DNA of 64,000 bases from Gemmataceae bacterium (GTDB lineage: Bacteria > Planctomycetota > Planctomycetia > Gemmatales > Gemmataceae). Of this stretch, positions 55,252-63,628 are shown one piece after another (within the stretch, counting starts at the first letter, position 1; each line of letters opens with the position of its first letter). Below the pieces are notes generated by a model, which made no database searches, was not told where the DNA came from, and saw only the letters and a program-made list of their open reading frames with translations. A program made the translations under genes and the position numbers. The stretch lies in contig JALHPZ010000006.1 of assembly GCA_022842245.1 (NCBI GenBank), forward strand, positions 164,258-228,257, given 5' to 3'.

Positions 55252-55731
55252 ATGATCCCTGAACCCGCCGGCGTCCGGCTGCGGCCTGTCACATCGGGCG
55301 ACCTGCCCTGGATCTTTCGGATGCAATCCGATCCGGAATCGAACCGCATGGCCGTGACGATTCCCCGCAGCGCGGAAGCGTTCGACGCGCACTGGAAGGC
55401 CGTGCTCGTCGATCCGAACATTACGGCCCGCGTCATCCTGCTCGGCGACGCGACGGTCGGCTTGATCTCCGTCTTTCAACGGGATGCGCGGGACTTCGTC
55501 GGCTACTGGATCGAACGGGAGTACTGGGGGCGCGGCATCGCGTCGGAGGCGTTACGGCTCCTCTTGATCGACGTGCCACGCCGTCCGATCGCGGCGCGCG
55601 TGGCAACCACCAATCCGGCATCGCTCCGCATCCTCACGAAGTGCGGATTCCAGATTGTGAGCGTGCAACACGCGCCGGCCACGGATCGGTTCCCGGCGTG
55701 CGAGGAAGCCTTGCTCGTCCTGGAGTGCTGA
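55252..55731 (+). CDS. GNAT N-acetyltransferase
   Basis: A 159-residue RimJ/RimL-like acetyltransferase. VRLRPVTSGDLPWIFRMQSD is the first strand and helix, EREYWGRGIASEALRLLL is the acetyl-CoA binding motif A, and ATTNPASLRILTKCGFQ is the C-terminal part typical of the family. The acceptor is unknown. ATG at 55252 follows GGGAG by 11 bases. It is followed 47 bases later by the amidohydrolase gene. Confidence 0.9.
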   Translation: MIPEPAGVRLRPVTSGDLPWIFRMQSDPESNRMAVTIPRSAEAFDAHWKAVLVDPNITARVILLGDATVGLISVFQRDARDFVGYWIEREYWGRGIASEALRLLLIDVPRRPIAARVATTNPASLRILTKCGFQIVSVQHAPATDRFPACEEALLVLEC

Positions 55732-55778
55732 GCGCCGTCCGTCGATTCCCGTACACTGACCCCCACGGGAGGACCGCC

Positions 55779-56720
55779 ATGACCCACGAACCCGCCCTCA
55801 CGCGCCGCGCCGCCCTCGCCGCCGGCGCCGCCCTGCTCGGAGCCGCCACCATGCCCGCGGCCGACGACAACCTGCCCTGGATCGACGCCCACTCCCACAT
55901 CTGGCCGCCGGACACGGACAAGTTCCCGCTCGCGCCCGGCAAGACCAAGAAGGACCTCGACCCGCCGAGCTTCACCGACGACGAACTGATGGCGCTCGCC
56001 CGGCCCGAAGGCGTCGGCCGCGTCGTGCTCATCCAGCACTCGGTCTTCCACCTCTGGGACAACTCGTACCTCGTCGATGCCGTGAAGCGCCACCCGAAGC
56101 GCTTCCGCGTGCAGGGGATGGTGGACGACCACGCGAAGGACCCCGGCGCGGCGATGAAGGAACTGCTGCCGAAGGGCGTGACCGGCTTCCGCATCACGCC
56201 GTTCGTGCGCGAGAAGGCGGAGCAGCCGAAGTGGCTCGACACGCCGGGGATGGCGGAGATGTGGGCGACCGGCGCCCAGACGCGCCAGGCGATGTGCCTG
56301 CTGATCGACGCCGCCGACCTGCCGGCGACGGATGCGATGTGCGCGAAGTTCCCCGACACGCCGGTGGTGATCGACCACTTCGCGCGCATCGGCGTCGACG
56401 GCCAGTTCCGCGACGCCGACGTGGCGGCGCTGTGCAAACTCGCCCGGCACAAGCACACCACCGTGAAGGTGTCCGCCTTCTACGCGCTCGGCAAGAAGAA
56501 GCCGCCGCACGACGAGCTGGCGCCGATGATCCGCAAGCTGCTGGACGCCTTCGGCCCGAAACGGCTGATGTGGGCGAGCGACGCGCCGTACCAGGTGCAG
56601 GGCGTGAACACGTACAAGAACTCGATCGCGCTGGTGCGGGACCGCCTGGATTTCCTGTCGAAGACCGACCGCGAGTGGCTGCTGGCGAAGACGGCGGAGT
56701 CGGTATTCTTCGCGTCGTGA
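55779..56720 (+). CDS. TAT-exported amidohydrolase (metal-dependent TIM barrel)
   Basis: A 313-residue amidohydrolase-2 family protein. A twin-arginine signal (TRRAALAAGAALLGAATM) is followed by the metal motif PWIDAHSHIWPPD (His-x-His), the VRVQGMVDDHA-type strand, VVIDHFARIG with His, and MWASDAPYQ with the last Asp. The family includes decarboxylases and lactone hydrolases; the substrate is unclear. GGGAGGA lies before ATG 55779. Confidence 0.9.
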   Translation: MTHEPALTRRAALAAGAALLGAATMPAADDNLPWIDAHSHIWPPDTDKFPLAPGKTKKDLDPPSFTDDELMALARPEGVGRVVLIQHSVFHLWDNSYLVDAVKRHPKRFRVQGMVDDHAKDPGAAMKELLPKGVTGFRITPFVREKAEQPKWLDTPGMAEMWATGAQTRQAMCLLIDAADLPATDAMCAKFPDTPVVIDHFARIGVDGQFRDADVAALCKLARHKHTTVKVSAFYALGKKKPPHDELAPMIRKLLDAFGPKRLMWASDAPYQVQGVNTYKNSIALVRDRLDFLSKTDREWLLAKTAESVFFAS

Positions 56721-56769
56721 TTTGGCTGATCCGGCTCAAAAGAGTTGTTCAATCACGTCGCGAAACGAT

Positions 56770-57065
56770 CCGGTGTTTCGATTCGCATGTGTTTTTTGCC
56801 CCGAAGGGGCAACGGCTGGTAGCCACTCATTGTTTCGATTCGCATGAGTATTTTGCCCCGAAGGGGCAACGGCTGGTAGCCACGGGTGGAGCGCAGCGCA
56901 ACCCGTGGGAATGTTGAAGCGAATCATCGCCCCGAAGGGGCGAAGGGACGATCCTTTGTCCCGTGACCCCTGCCGGGGTCGGAAGATTGAATTCGGAATC
57001 CACGGGTTCCGCTGCGCTCCACCCGTGGCTACACCCCGCGGCCCCTTCGGGGCCAAGAGAGCGGA
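56770..57065. repeat. REP-like hairpin cluster, CCACGGGT subfamily
   Basis: TTGCCCCGAAGGGGCAA is followed by CGGCTGGTAGCCAC, first without and then with the second hairpin CCACGGGT...ACCCGTGG. A unit of about 59 bases (starting GTTTCGATTCGCATG) is duplicated. A mirrored CCACGGGTTCC...GGAACCCGTGG-type end and GGCCCCTTCGGGGCC complete the cluster. It occupies most of the 389 bases between the amidohydrolase and the LRR kinase genes; no gene is seen there. Confidence 0.75.
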
Positions 57066-57109
57066 TCGGAGATTGATTCACCTCAATCGCCGAAGTATCC
57101 GGGGATAGA

Positions 57110-60100
57110 TTACTTCTTCGTCGGCTCGATGACGCCGCCGTCCCACTCGATCCGGCACCCCGGCAGCGCGGCCTTGAGTTTGTCGACGCCGGCCTGGGTG
57201 ACTTTGGTGGATCTTAACAACACTTCGTTGAGCTTAGACATTGTATGGAGATGCGATAACCCTGTATCACCAACCGAAGTCAGCTCAGCATGCAGGATCT
57301 CCAACTCTCGATTCGACCGGGATAGCATTTCAAATGCGGCATCGGTAATATTGGTGCCGAGAAGATTGATTGATCGGAGTTTGGAGCAATTGCGCAGCGA
57401 GCGAATTCCGTCATCGCCGACCTTGTCCACAAGCACCAGATCCAGTTCCCGCAACGATGCGCAATTCTTCAATATCGTCAATCCACGGTTTCCGATCTTC
57501 GTACCCTTCAACTGCAAGACTTCGATCCGAGTGCAGTTTTTTAGAGCAAGCAATCCTTCGTCGCCGATCGGTATTCCTTGAAGACTGATGTTTGTCAACT
57601 GATGACATTCTTCGAGGGATTTCAATCCTTCTTCGCTGATTGGGCTAAGTGCGATTTGTAATACTTCGAGATTCTTCGCCGCGCGAAGGGAAGTCAATGC
57701 TTTATCGGTAACCTTACCATAATATTGACGAAGATATTCGAGATTTTCAAATGTCGATAGCACGTCACCCGTGGCGAGATCGCTATCATAATAGATTGAT
57801 TGAATTCGATTACAATGTTGAAAATACACCAGTCCTTTGTCTGTCAGTTTAGTGCCTCGTATATCGATGTTCATTACGTTGCGACACCCGCGAAACGCGG
57901 CCATTCCGGCATCGGTGGCCGCAAGTTGCGCGGCTGCGGTAACCAAGCGAACATCCACCAAGTCGAACGGCTCTTTCGGCAGATTCTTCACCGTCTGCGG
58001 TCGGAATTCCGGGTTGTCCTTGGTCTTGAGCGAAACGAATCCGCCGATGCTCAGCGCATACTCCGCCCCCGCGCGGTCGGGGTCGGCCGACGGGCGCGGT
58101 TCGACGACTCCTCCGTCCCATTCGATCCGGCAATCGGGCAACGCCGCGGCCAGCGCGTCCACACCGGCCTTGTCGATCGTCGTCTTCTGCAAGGCGACCG
58201 ATTTCAGGGTCTTGCACTTGGCCAACTCGGCGAGCCCGGCGCTCGTCACTTGCGCGTTCTCCCGCAGGTCCAACGAGTGCAAGGCCGGGAACGAAGCGAA
58301 ATGAACGAGGCCCGCGGTATCGACCTTGGTCGAATCCAGCCGCAGCATCTTCAGGTCCGGCAGCTTTGCCAGCGCGGGCAGGGCATCGTTGCCGATGCTC
58401 GTGCCGACCAGCTCCAGACGTTGCAGGCGCTTCGTCGACGCCAGCGTCGGGAGGGCTTCCGCCGTCTTGAGGCCGATCGCGGTGTTGCCGAGGTGGAGCG
58501 TGTGGTCGATCGGCGGCATCTTCCGCAGGTTCGACAGAATGACCAGTTCGGGTTCCTTCACGCTCGCCAGCGAGACGTGCAACAGCTCGAAGCGCGTCTT
58601 CGGCAGCAGATCGCCCTTCAAAAGCTGCGGCTGACCGTCCACGGCGACGAGCAACTCCCCGCCGACGGCCAACACCCAGTTCATCGCCTCGCGCTGCTCG
58701 TCGGTCAAGCCGTCGATCGACGAGACCTTCGGCTTCGGTTTCACCGCCGGTTTCTCCACCCGGACGCGCACGGTCGTGCGGCCGTTCGGGCGGATCTCGA
58801 AGCGATCCGGGCTGATGCGGTGGGCGTCCCGGCGATTGACGAGGTCGAGCGAATAGTCCGCGCCGGCGGGCAGCGTGAACTCCCGGCCACGCGAGCGGTC
58901 GATCACCGTCGTGGTTCCCCGCCGCACCACGACCTCCGCGTCGGCCTCGTCGGCGTCGACTGTGAGCGTGCCGGTCTTCGGGCCTCGTAGCAGCAGCACC
59001 GCGGCGAGGGCGAGCACGCCGAGCGCGGCCGCGCCCAGCAACCAGGAGATGTTACGCGAAGGCTTCTTCGGCGCGGGCGGGATCGCCGCGCTGGCGACGA
59101 CGGTCGGTTCGTCGTCCTCGAACGCGAACTCGGTGGAGGGTTCGGGCGCGACGGCCGCGACCGGCGAGGAGACGGGCACGACCTCGTACGCGCGATCAAA
59201 GCCGGCTTCGATCAGCTTGATGGCATCGACGACCGCCTGCGCGGATGCGGGGCGGCGCTGCGGTTCCTTGTCCAGCAACTTCAAGATCAGACCTTCGAGC
59301 GCCGGGGGCAGATCGGGCGCGTGCTGGCGCGGCGGGTCGGGATTCTTCGTCGTCAGGGCCGTGAGCACGGCGGTGACATTCCGGCCGGGGAAGGGCAGGT
59401 GGCCGGTCGCCATCTGGTAGAGAACGACGCCGAGGCTGAAGAGGTCGGAGCGCGCATCCAGTTCCTCGGCCTTGGCCTGTTCCGGGGACATGTACGCCGG
59501 CGTGCCGACGATCGCGCCCTCCTGCGTCAGGTGCGTGTCGGCTTCGCCGGCGGATTCCTCGGCGCGCGCGAGGCCGAAGTCGAGGATCTTGACGCGCCGG
59601 CGGTCGCCGTCGAGCCAGACGTTCGCGGGCTTGATGTCGCGGTGGATGAGGCCTTTGGCGTGCGCGGCCGCCAGCCCGTCGGCGATCTCGCGGCCGATGC
59701 GCAGGGCTTCCGACGCCGGCAATCGGGGCGTCGCCTTCAGGGCGTCGGCGAGCGTGTGCCCCTTGAGCAGCGGCATGGCGATGAACGGGACGCCGTTGTC
59801 TTCATCCGCCTGATAGATCGCGACGACGTGGTCGTGTTCGACGGCGGCCTGCAGGCGGGCCTCGCGGAGGAAGCGCTGCGCCGATTGAGCGGAGGCGGCG
59901 AACTTCGGCAACATCACCTTGAGGGCGACGGCGCGGCGGAGCTTTTCGTCCTCGGCCCGGAAGACCTGGCCCATGCCGCCTGCGCCGAGAAGGCCGAGCA
60001 CGCGGTACGGGCCGAGCCGGCCGATCTCGTCGGGCTTCTGCGGGGCGCGCAGGAAGTCGCCGGTACCGTCGGCGGTGCGGTCCGGCGGCACGCGGTCGGA

Positions 60101-60199
60101 CACGGGCATGGTGTCGGACGGTGCGGCGCAGCGCGGGCAGGCGCCGGCGGCGTCGAGCGGCGAATCGCACCGGGGACAGGCGAGGAGCGGCGCGGTCAT
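57110..60199 (-). CDS. Ser/Thr kinase with zinc ribbon and leucine-rich repeats
   Basis: A 1029-residue kinase. Residues 8-24 hold a zinc ribbon (ACPRCDSP and ACPRCAAP). Kinase domain about 63-325: LGAGGMGQVF, Lys94 in VALKVM, LIHRDIKPAN, LDFGLAR, YMSPEQA. One membrane helix is near 390-410 (LLGAAALGVLALAAVLLL). The outside part has a beta-type PEGA-like segment and about 15 LRRs, e.g. LKMLRLDSTKVDTAGLVHFA. Two segments are duplicated and both end in CRIEWDGGV.EP. The last 230 residues (57200-57890) are encoded in less GC-rich DNA than the rest. Confidence 0.9.
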   Translation of the reverse strand: MTAPLLACPRCDSPLDAAGACPRCAAPSDTMPVSDRVPPDRTADGTGDFLRAPQKPDEIGRLGPYRVLGLLGAGGMGQVFRAEDEKLRRAVALKVMLPKFAASAQSAQRFLREARLQAAVEHDHVVAIYQADEDNGVPFIAMPLLKGHTLADALKATPRLPASEALRIGREIADGLAAAHAKGLIHRDIKPANVWLDGDRRRVKILDFGLARAEESAGEADTHLTQEGAIVGTPAYMSPEQAKAEELDARSDLFSLGVVLYQMATGHLPFPGRNVTAVLTALTTKNPDPPRQHAPDLPPALEGLILKLLDKEPQRRPASAQAVVDAIKLIEAGFDRAYEVVPVSSPVAAVAPEPSTEFAFEDDEPTVVASAAIPPAPKKPSRNISWLLGAAALGVLALAAVLLLRGPKTGTLTVDADEADAEVVVRRGTTTVIDRSRGREFTLPAGADYSLDLVNRRDAHRISPDRFEIRPNGRTTVRVRVEKPAVKPKPKVSSIDGLTDEQREAMNWVLAVGGELLVAVDGQPQLLKGDLLPKTRFELLHVSLASVKEPELVILSNLRKMPPIDHTLHLGNTAIGLKTAEALPTLASTKRLQRLELVGTSIGNDALPALAKLPDLKMLRLDSTKVDTAGLVHFASFPALHSLDLRENAQVTSAGLAELAKCKTLKSVALQKTTIDKAGVDALAAALPDCRIEWDGGVVEPRPSADPDRAGAEYALSIGGFVSLKTKDNPEFRPQTVKNLPKEPFDLVDVRLVTAAAQLAATDAGMAAFRGCRNVMNIDIRGTKLTDKGLVYFQHCNRIQSIYYDSDLATGDVLSTFENLEYLRQYYGKVTDKALTSLRAAKNLEVLQIALSPISEEGLKSLEECHQLTNISLQGIPIGDEGLLALKNCTRIEVLQLKGTKIGNRGLTILKNCASLRELDLVLVDKVGDDGIRSLRNCSKLRSINLLGTNITDAAFEMLSRSNRELEILHAELTSVGDTGLSHLHTMSKLNEVLLRSTKVTQAGVDKLKAALPGCRIEWDGGVIEPTKK

Positions 60200-60253
60200 G
60201 CCGCGAACTGTACCGCGCCCACGATGGGAACGGAAGAATCAAATCGAGTGGAA

Positions 60254-61672
60254 TTACATCCACACGTCGGAGGTCGAGTCCCCTTGCGGGAAGCGGATCT
60301 CGTGCGCGCGGGCCGGGCCGTCCGGCTCCTTTCCGAAGTCGACCAGGAACCGCTCGTTCCACTTCAACCCGCCCTTCTCGTTGTCGGCGTCCAGTTGCAG
60401 CATCAGCGAGCCCTGCGTCGCCATCTTCGGGTAGAACTGGTTGTCCCAGCTGCTAACGAGGGAATCGGTCACGTACAACCGCTTGCCGTCGAGGCTCAGT
60501 TGCAGCATCTGCGGGCCGCCCGTGGCCGACCGGCCGCGGAAGCTCGGCGCGTTGCCGATCACGCCGCCGACCCAGACCTGGCCCGTCAGCTTGGGCTTGG
60601 CCGGATCCCGGATGTCGTACTGGCGGATATCGCCCTGCAACCAGTTGGAGAAGTAGAGCCAGCGATCGTCCATCGAGATGACCAGATCGCTGATCAACCC
60701 CGGCACCGGGAAATCCCAGCCTTTCGTTTCCTTCCCCGGAACTTCGACGACCTTCTCGGCCTTCCATTCGTTCCCGGACTTGTACAGGTGCCACAGTACG
60801 CTCGACAGCGCGGCCCCGACGTACGCGTGCGCGCTGTCCGGGTTGTGGTGGAAGCGGACCTCCAGCGGAACCATCCCCTTCTCGCCCAGGTCGAGGCTCT
60901 GGACGATCCTGCGCTTCGACCAGTCCCAGACGTGCACGTGATGGCCGTACTTGCCCGCCTTGACGTCCTCGAGTTTGAAGCCCGGTCGGGTCGTGCTCGG
61001 CGCGGCCCATTCGCTGCTGATCATCGCGTTCAGCCGGGGCTGATACCAGAAGTCGTAGTTGTAATTCATCCCCTTCGTGTCCGCTTCCCAGCGCCCGGCC
61101 ACGTCGAATTTCTCGTCGAGCAGCAGGAAGCCGCCCGGCCCCTGGAGCCGGTCGTCGCCGAGCATCGAGATCATGATCCGACCGTCGGCGAGGCAGTGGA
61201 CGGTGTGGGGCGCGGTCAGTTTGGTCTTGCGGACGATCTCGTCGGGTTCGATCACCTTGTGCAACGTCGGCTTCGCCGGCGTCGCGGTATCGACGATGTG
61301 GATGCGGCCCGAAAGCAGCCCCGGAATGACGAGGTAGCGCCGGGCGCGCTGGCCGTGGCAACTGCCGCAGGCGTTCCAGCCGAAGTGATGCAGCTCGTCC
61401 CCCACGTTCGGCATCGGCAGGCGGTGGATCACCTGCGAATAGGTCGGCGACGCGGGATCGAGGTCGATCGTGGCGAGGTAATCCGGCTTCCGGACCGCCG
61501 TGCCGGTGTAGACGCCGACGACGTAGCCGAGCTTCTCGGGCGGCGACTGGGCGGCGGCTTCGGGCGTGGCGAAGGTGCGGTCGTCCGTTTTCTGTTCGCC
61601 GTGGACGGGCCGGGGATCGAAGGCCATCGCACCCGCGACGGACGAAGCGACCAGGAATTCGCGCCGATTCAT
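60254..61672 (-). CDS. Selenium-binding protein 1/methanethiol oxidase family
   Basis: A 472-residue SBP56-family protein. A twin-arginine signal (NRREFLVASSVAGAMA) shows export. Family features in order: ELHHFGWNACGSCHGQRARR with CGSCH near residue 100, LTAPHTVHCLADGRIMISML, YNYDFWYQPRLNAMISSEW, and the end HEIRFPQGDSTSDVWM. Homologs oxidise methanethiol to formaldehyde, sulfide and peroxide in a copper-dependent way. GAGGAG lies before ATG 61672; longer frames are spurious. It lies 54 bases upstream of the LRR kinase on the same strand. Confidence 0.93.
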   Translation of the reverse strand: MNRREFLVASSVAGAMAFDPRPVHGEQKTDDRTFATPEAAAQSPPEKLGYVVGVYTGTAVRKPDYLATIDLDPASPTYSQVIHRLPMPNVGDELHHFGWNACGSCHGQRARRYLVIPGLLSGRIHIVDTATPAKPTLHKVIEPDEIVRKTKLTAPHTVHCLADGRIMISMLGDDRLQGPGGFLLLDEKFDVAGRWEADTKGMNYNYDFWYQPRLNAMISSEWAAPSTTRPGFKLEDVKAGKYGHHVHVWDWSKRRIVQSLDLGEKGMVPLEVRFHHNPDSAHAYVGAALSSVLWHLYKSGNEWKAEKVVEVPGKETKGWDFPVPGLISDLVISMDDRWLYFSNWLQGDIRQYDIRDPAKPKLTGQVWVGGVIGNAPSFRGRSATGGPQMLQLSLDGKRLYVTDSLVSSWDNQFYPKMATQGSLMLQLDADNEKGGLKWNERFLVDFGKEPDGPARAHEIRFPQGDSTSDVWM

Positions 61673-61788
61673 GACAGGCTCCTCGGGCGTACCGACGGGG
61701 GAGACGTTTCCCTGAAACGATCTACGAGCGGACGCGCGGCGCGGACACCGCCGCGGGCGAATCGAGCCCCCTCGGACGGCCCCATGGC

Positions 61789-62274
61789 TCAGGTCACTTT
61801 CAGAAATGCCAGTTCGTCGGTCTGCAGATTCAACAACGCCACCGTGTACTCGTCGGCACGGTGGAGGGCGCCGGGGTTGATCCAGCGGCACGCCCCTTCG
61901 CGGTGGTCGAGTGCGAAATGCGAATGGCCGGAGAGAAAATAATCCGGCGACGATTGCGACAATTGGCGGACATCGGTTCGCATGTGACCGTGCGTGACGG
62001 CGATCCGTTTGCCGGCCAGCTCGACGAGGCCGCCCCATTCGAGGCAGACCGCGCCGGTCAGCCGCCCCGTCTCGCGCAGGAGCGGCACCACGTCGGCGTC
62101 GTTGTTCCCGAAGACGAAGTAGAGCGGCAGCGCGGCGCAGATGGGCACGATCATCGGGTCGACGAAGTCGCCGCAGTGGACGAGCGATTGCGCCCCGCGT
62201 TCGACCAGGAGTTCCACCGCCCGCCGCGTGCGCTCGCGCTGGTCGTGCGTGTCGGAGAGGATGCCGAGGAGCAT
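61789..62274 (-). CDS. YfcE/MJ0936-type metallophosphoesterase
   Basis: A 161-residue phosphodiesterase with the calcineurin-like fold. Metal ligands are placed as GILSDTHDQ, LVHCGDFVD, FVFGNNDADV, VTHGHMRTD and FLSGHSHFAL; INPGALHR matches the family's last motif. Related proteins cleave phosphodiesters with manganese. ATG at 62274 is preferred because the longer frame runs into the REP repeat. It is probably the last gene before the REP/RAYT block. Confidence 0.92.
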   Translation of the reverse strand: MLLGILSDTHDQRERTRRAVELLVERGAQSLVHCGDFVDPMIVPICAALPLYFVFGNNDADVVPLLRETGRLTGAVCLEWGGLVELAGKRIAVTHGHMRTDVRQLSQSSPDYFLSGHSHFALDHREGACRWINPGALHRADEYTVALLNLQTDELAFLKVT

Positions 62275-62289
62275 GGGTGTGTTCCGGTC

Positions 62290-62380
62290 TTCAGTCCGAA
62301 GGACTGGGAGTGCGTAGCCCCGGGCAACGCCCGGGGTTACGGTGCGAATCACACCGCAGCCTGAAGGGCTGCGATACGAA
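62290..62380 (+). repeat. REP palindrome downstream of RAYT gene
   Basis: Three hairpins in order: CAGTCCGAAGGACTG, CCCCGGGCAACGCCCGGGG and GCAGCCTGAAGGGCTGC. The linker GGAGTGCGTAG matches the GGAGTGCTCAG of the MITE-like elements at 14139 and 14532. An inverted copy lies on the other side of the RAYT gene at 62853-62945. Confidence 0.8.
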
Positions 62381-62385
62381 CCCCC

Positions 62386-62832
62386 TCAATCCCAAACGTA
62401 CCGCTCGTCCCACTCCACGTCATGACGGCGCAGCAATTCCCGAAACTCGTCCTGAAACGTCCGAACCCGATGGTGCTCGGCCTGTGCTTCGATGTACTGC
62501 CGCACGCCGTCCAACCCCGACGGACTGACCGAGAAGGCACCGTATCCGTTCTGCCAGTAGAAGGCCGGGTGGATCTGTTGTTTGGCCCATTTCGACGATT
62601 CCTTTTTCAGCTCCTCGACGACCTTGCTGACCGATAAGGTCTTGGCCAATCCGAACAGCAGATGCACATGGTCCGGCATTCCGCCGACGATCACGGGTGG
62701 GCATTGGAGGCCATTGAGCGTTCCGGCGAGATAGGAGAAGGTCCGGGCTTGTTTGTCGGGTTCGATGAGCGGTTCGCGGTTCTTCGTGCTGAAGACGAGA
62801 TGGACCACGATTCGCGAGAGGGATTGCGGCAT
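62386..62832 (-). CDS. RAYT / IS200-like Y1 transposase
   Basis: A 148-residue REP-associated tyrosine transposase of the IS200/TnpA_REP family. VHLVFSTKNREPLI opens the fold, MPDHVHLLFGLA has the HUH histidine pair, and the nucleophile tyrosine lies in GVRQYIEAQAEHH. The family nicks and joins single-stranded DNA at palindromes. It is complete and apparently intact. It sits between inverted REP palindromes, without IS ends or target duplication that I could see. GGGAG is 5 bases before ATG 62832; ATG 62844 is the alternative. Confidence 0.9.
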   Translation of the reverse strand: MPQSLSRIVVHLVFSTKNREPLIEPDKQARTFSYLAGTLNGLQCPPVIVGGMPDHVHLLFGLAKTLSVSKVVEELKKESSKWAKQQIHPAFYWQNGYGAFSVSPSGLDGVRQYIEAQAEHHRVRTFQDEFRELLRRHDVEWDERYVWD

Positions 62833-62852
62833 GGATACTCCCATCGGCCCTC

Positions 62853-62945
62853 GTGTCGCAGCCTTTCAGGCTGCAGGTGGTTGCGGTCGCGAACCCCGGG
62901 CGTTGCCCGGGGCTACGCACTCCCAGTCCTTCGGACTGAAGAGCT
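62853..62945 (-). repeat. REP palindrome upstream of RAYT gene
   Basis: Read on the minus strand it has the same hairpin order as 62290-62380: CAGTCCGAAGGACTG, CCCCGGGCAACGCCCGGGG, then GCAGCCTGAAAGGCTGC. The two copies point away from each other around the transposase gene. Confidence 0.8.
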
Positions 62946-63118
62946 GCGACACGAACGAGTTCTTCCTTCAGACTGAAGAGCTGCGACACGAACGAGTTTT
63001 TCCTTCAGACTGAAGAGCTGCGACACGAACGAGTTCTTCCTTCAGACTGAAGAGCTGCGACACGAACGAGTTCTTCCTTCAGACTGAAGAGCTGCGACAC
63101 GAACGAGTTCTTCCTCTC
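62934..63118. repeat. Tandem 37-bp repeat, five copies
   Basis: A unit beginning GACTGAAGAGCTGCGACACG and ending CTTCCTTCA occurs at 62934, 62971, 63008, 63045 and 63082, nearly without change (one T for C in copy 2). There are no spacers between copies, so this is a minisatellite, not a CRISPR. It grew from the tail of the REP element in front. Confidence 0.9.
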
Positions 63119-63575
63119 CCAAACCGGGCGGGCGTTGCCCGGGGCGTTGCCCGGGGCGTTGCCCGGGGTTTGCGATCCAATCACCCGTCTTCAGTCTTCA
63201 GTCTTCAGTCTTCAGTATTCAGTCTTCAGTCTTCAGTCCGAAGGACTGGGAGTGCTTAGCCCAGGGCAACGCCCTGGGTTCGTAACCCCGACCACCCGCA
63301 GCCTGAAAGGCTGCGACACGAACCCCTCAATCCCAGTTTGAGATCCAATCACCCGTCTTCAGACCGAAGGGCTGGAAGTGCTCAGCCCCGGGCAACGCCC
63401 GGGGCTTGCGATCCAATCACCCGTCTTCAGTCTTCAGTCTTCGGTCTTCAGTCTTCAGTCTTCAGTCCGAAGGACTGGGAGTGCTTAGCCCAGGGCAACG
63501 CCCGGGGTTCGTAACCCCGACCACCCGCAGCCTGAAAGGCTGCGACACGAACCCCTCAATCCCAGACGGACCGCT
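63119..63575. repeat. Mixed REP hairpins and CTTCAGT microsatellite
   Basis: After three GGGGCGTTGCCC units come runs of CTTCAGT (63186-63238 and again 63422-63468) that end in the hairpin CAGTCCGAAGGACTG. Each run leads into a REP copy (CCCAGGGCAACGCCCTGGG, then GCAGCCTGAAAGGCTGC). A third REP with AGACCGAAGGGCT starts near 63360. No gene is visible up to 63628. Confidence 0.75.
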
Positions 63576-63628
63576 CGTCCCATTTCCAAAACGGCGCAAA
63601 ATCTTCTGGAGACATCATACCGCGCCGC

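Noticed and set aside
62386..62832. Complete IS200/IS605 insertion sequence
   Set aside because: No TnpB gene or typical left/right IS ends are seen, and REP palindromes flank the gene, so RAYT fits better.
62934..63118. CRISPR array
   Set aside because: Five regular 37-base repeats, but they follow each other without spacers, and no cas gene is in the window.
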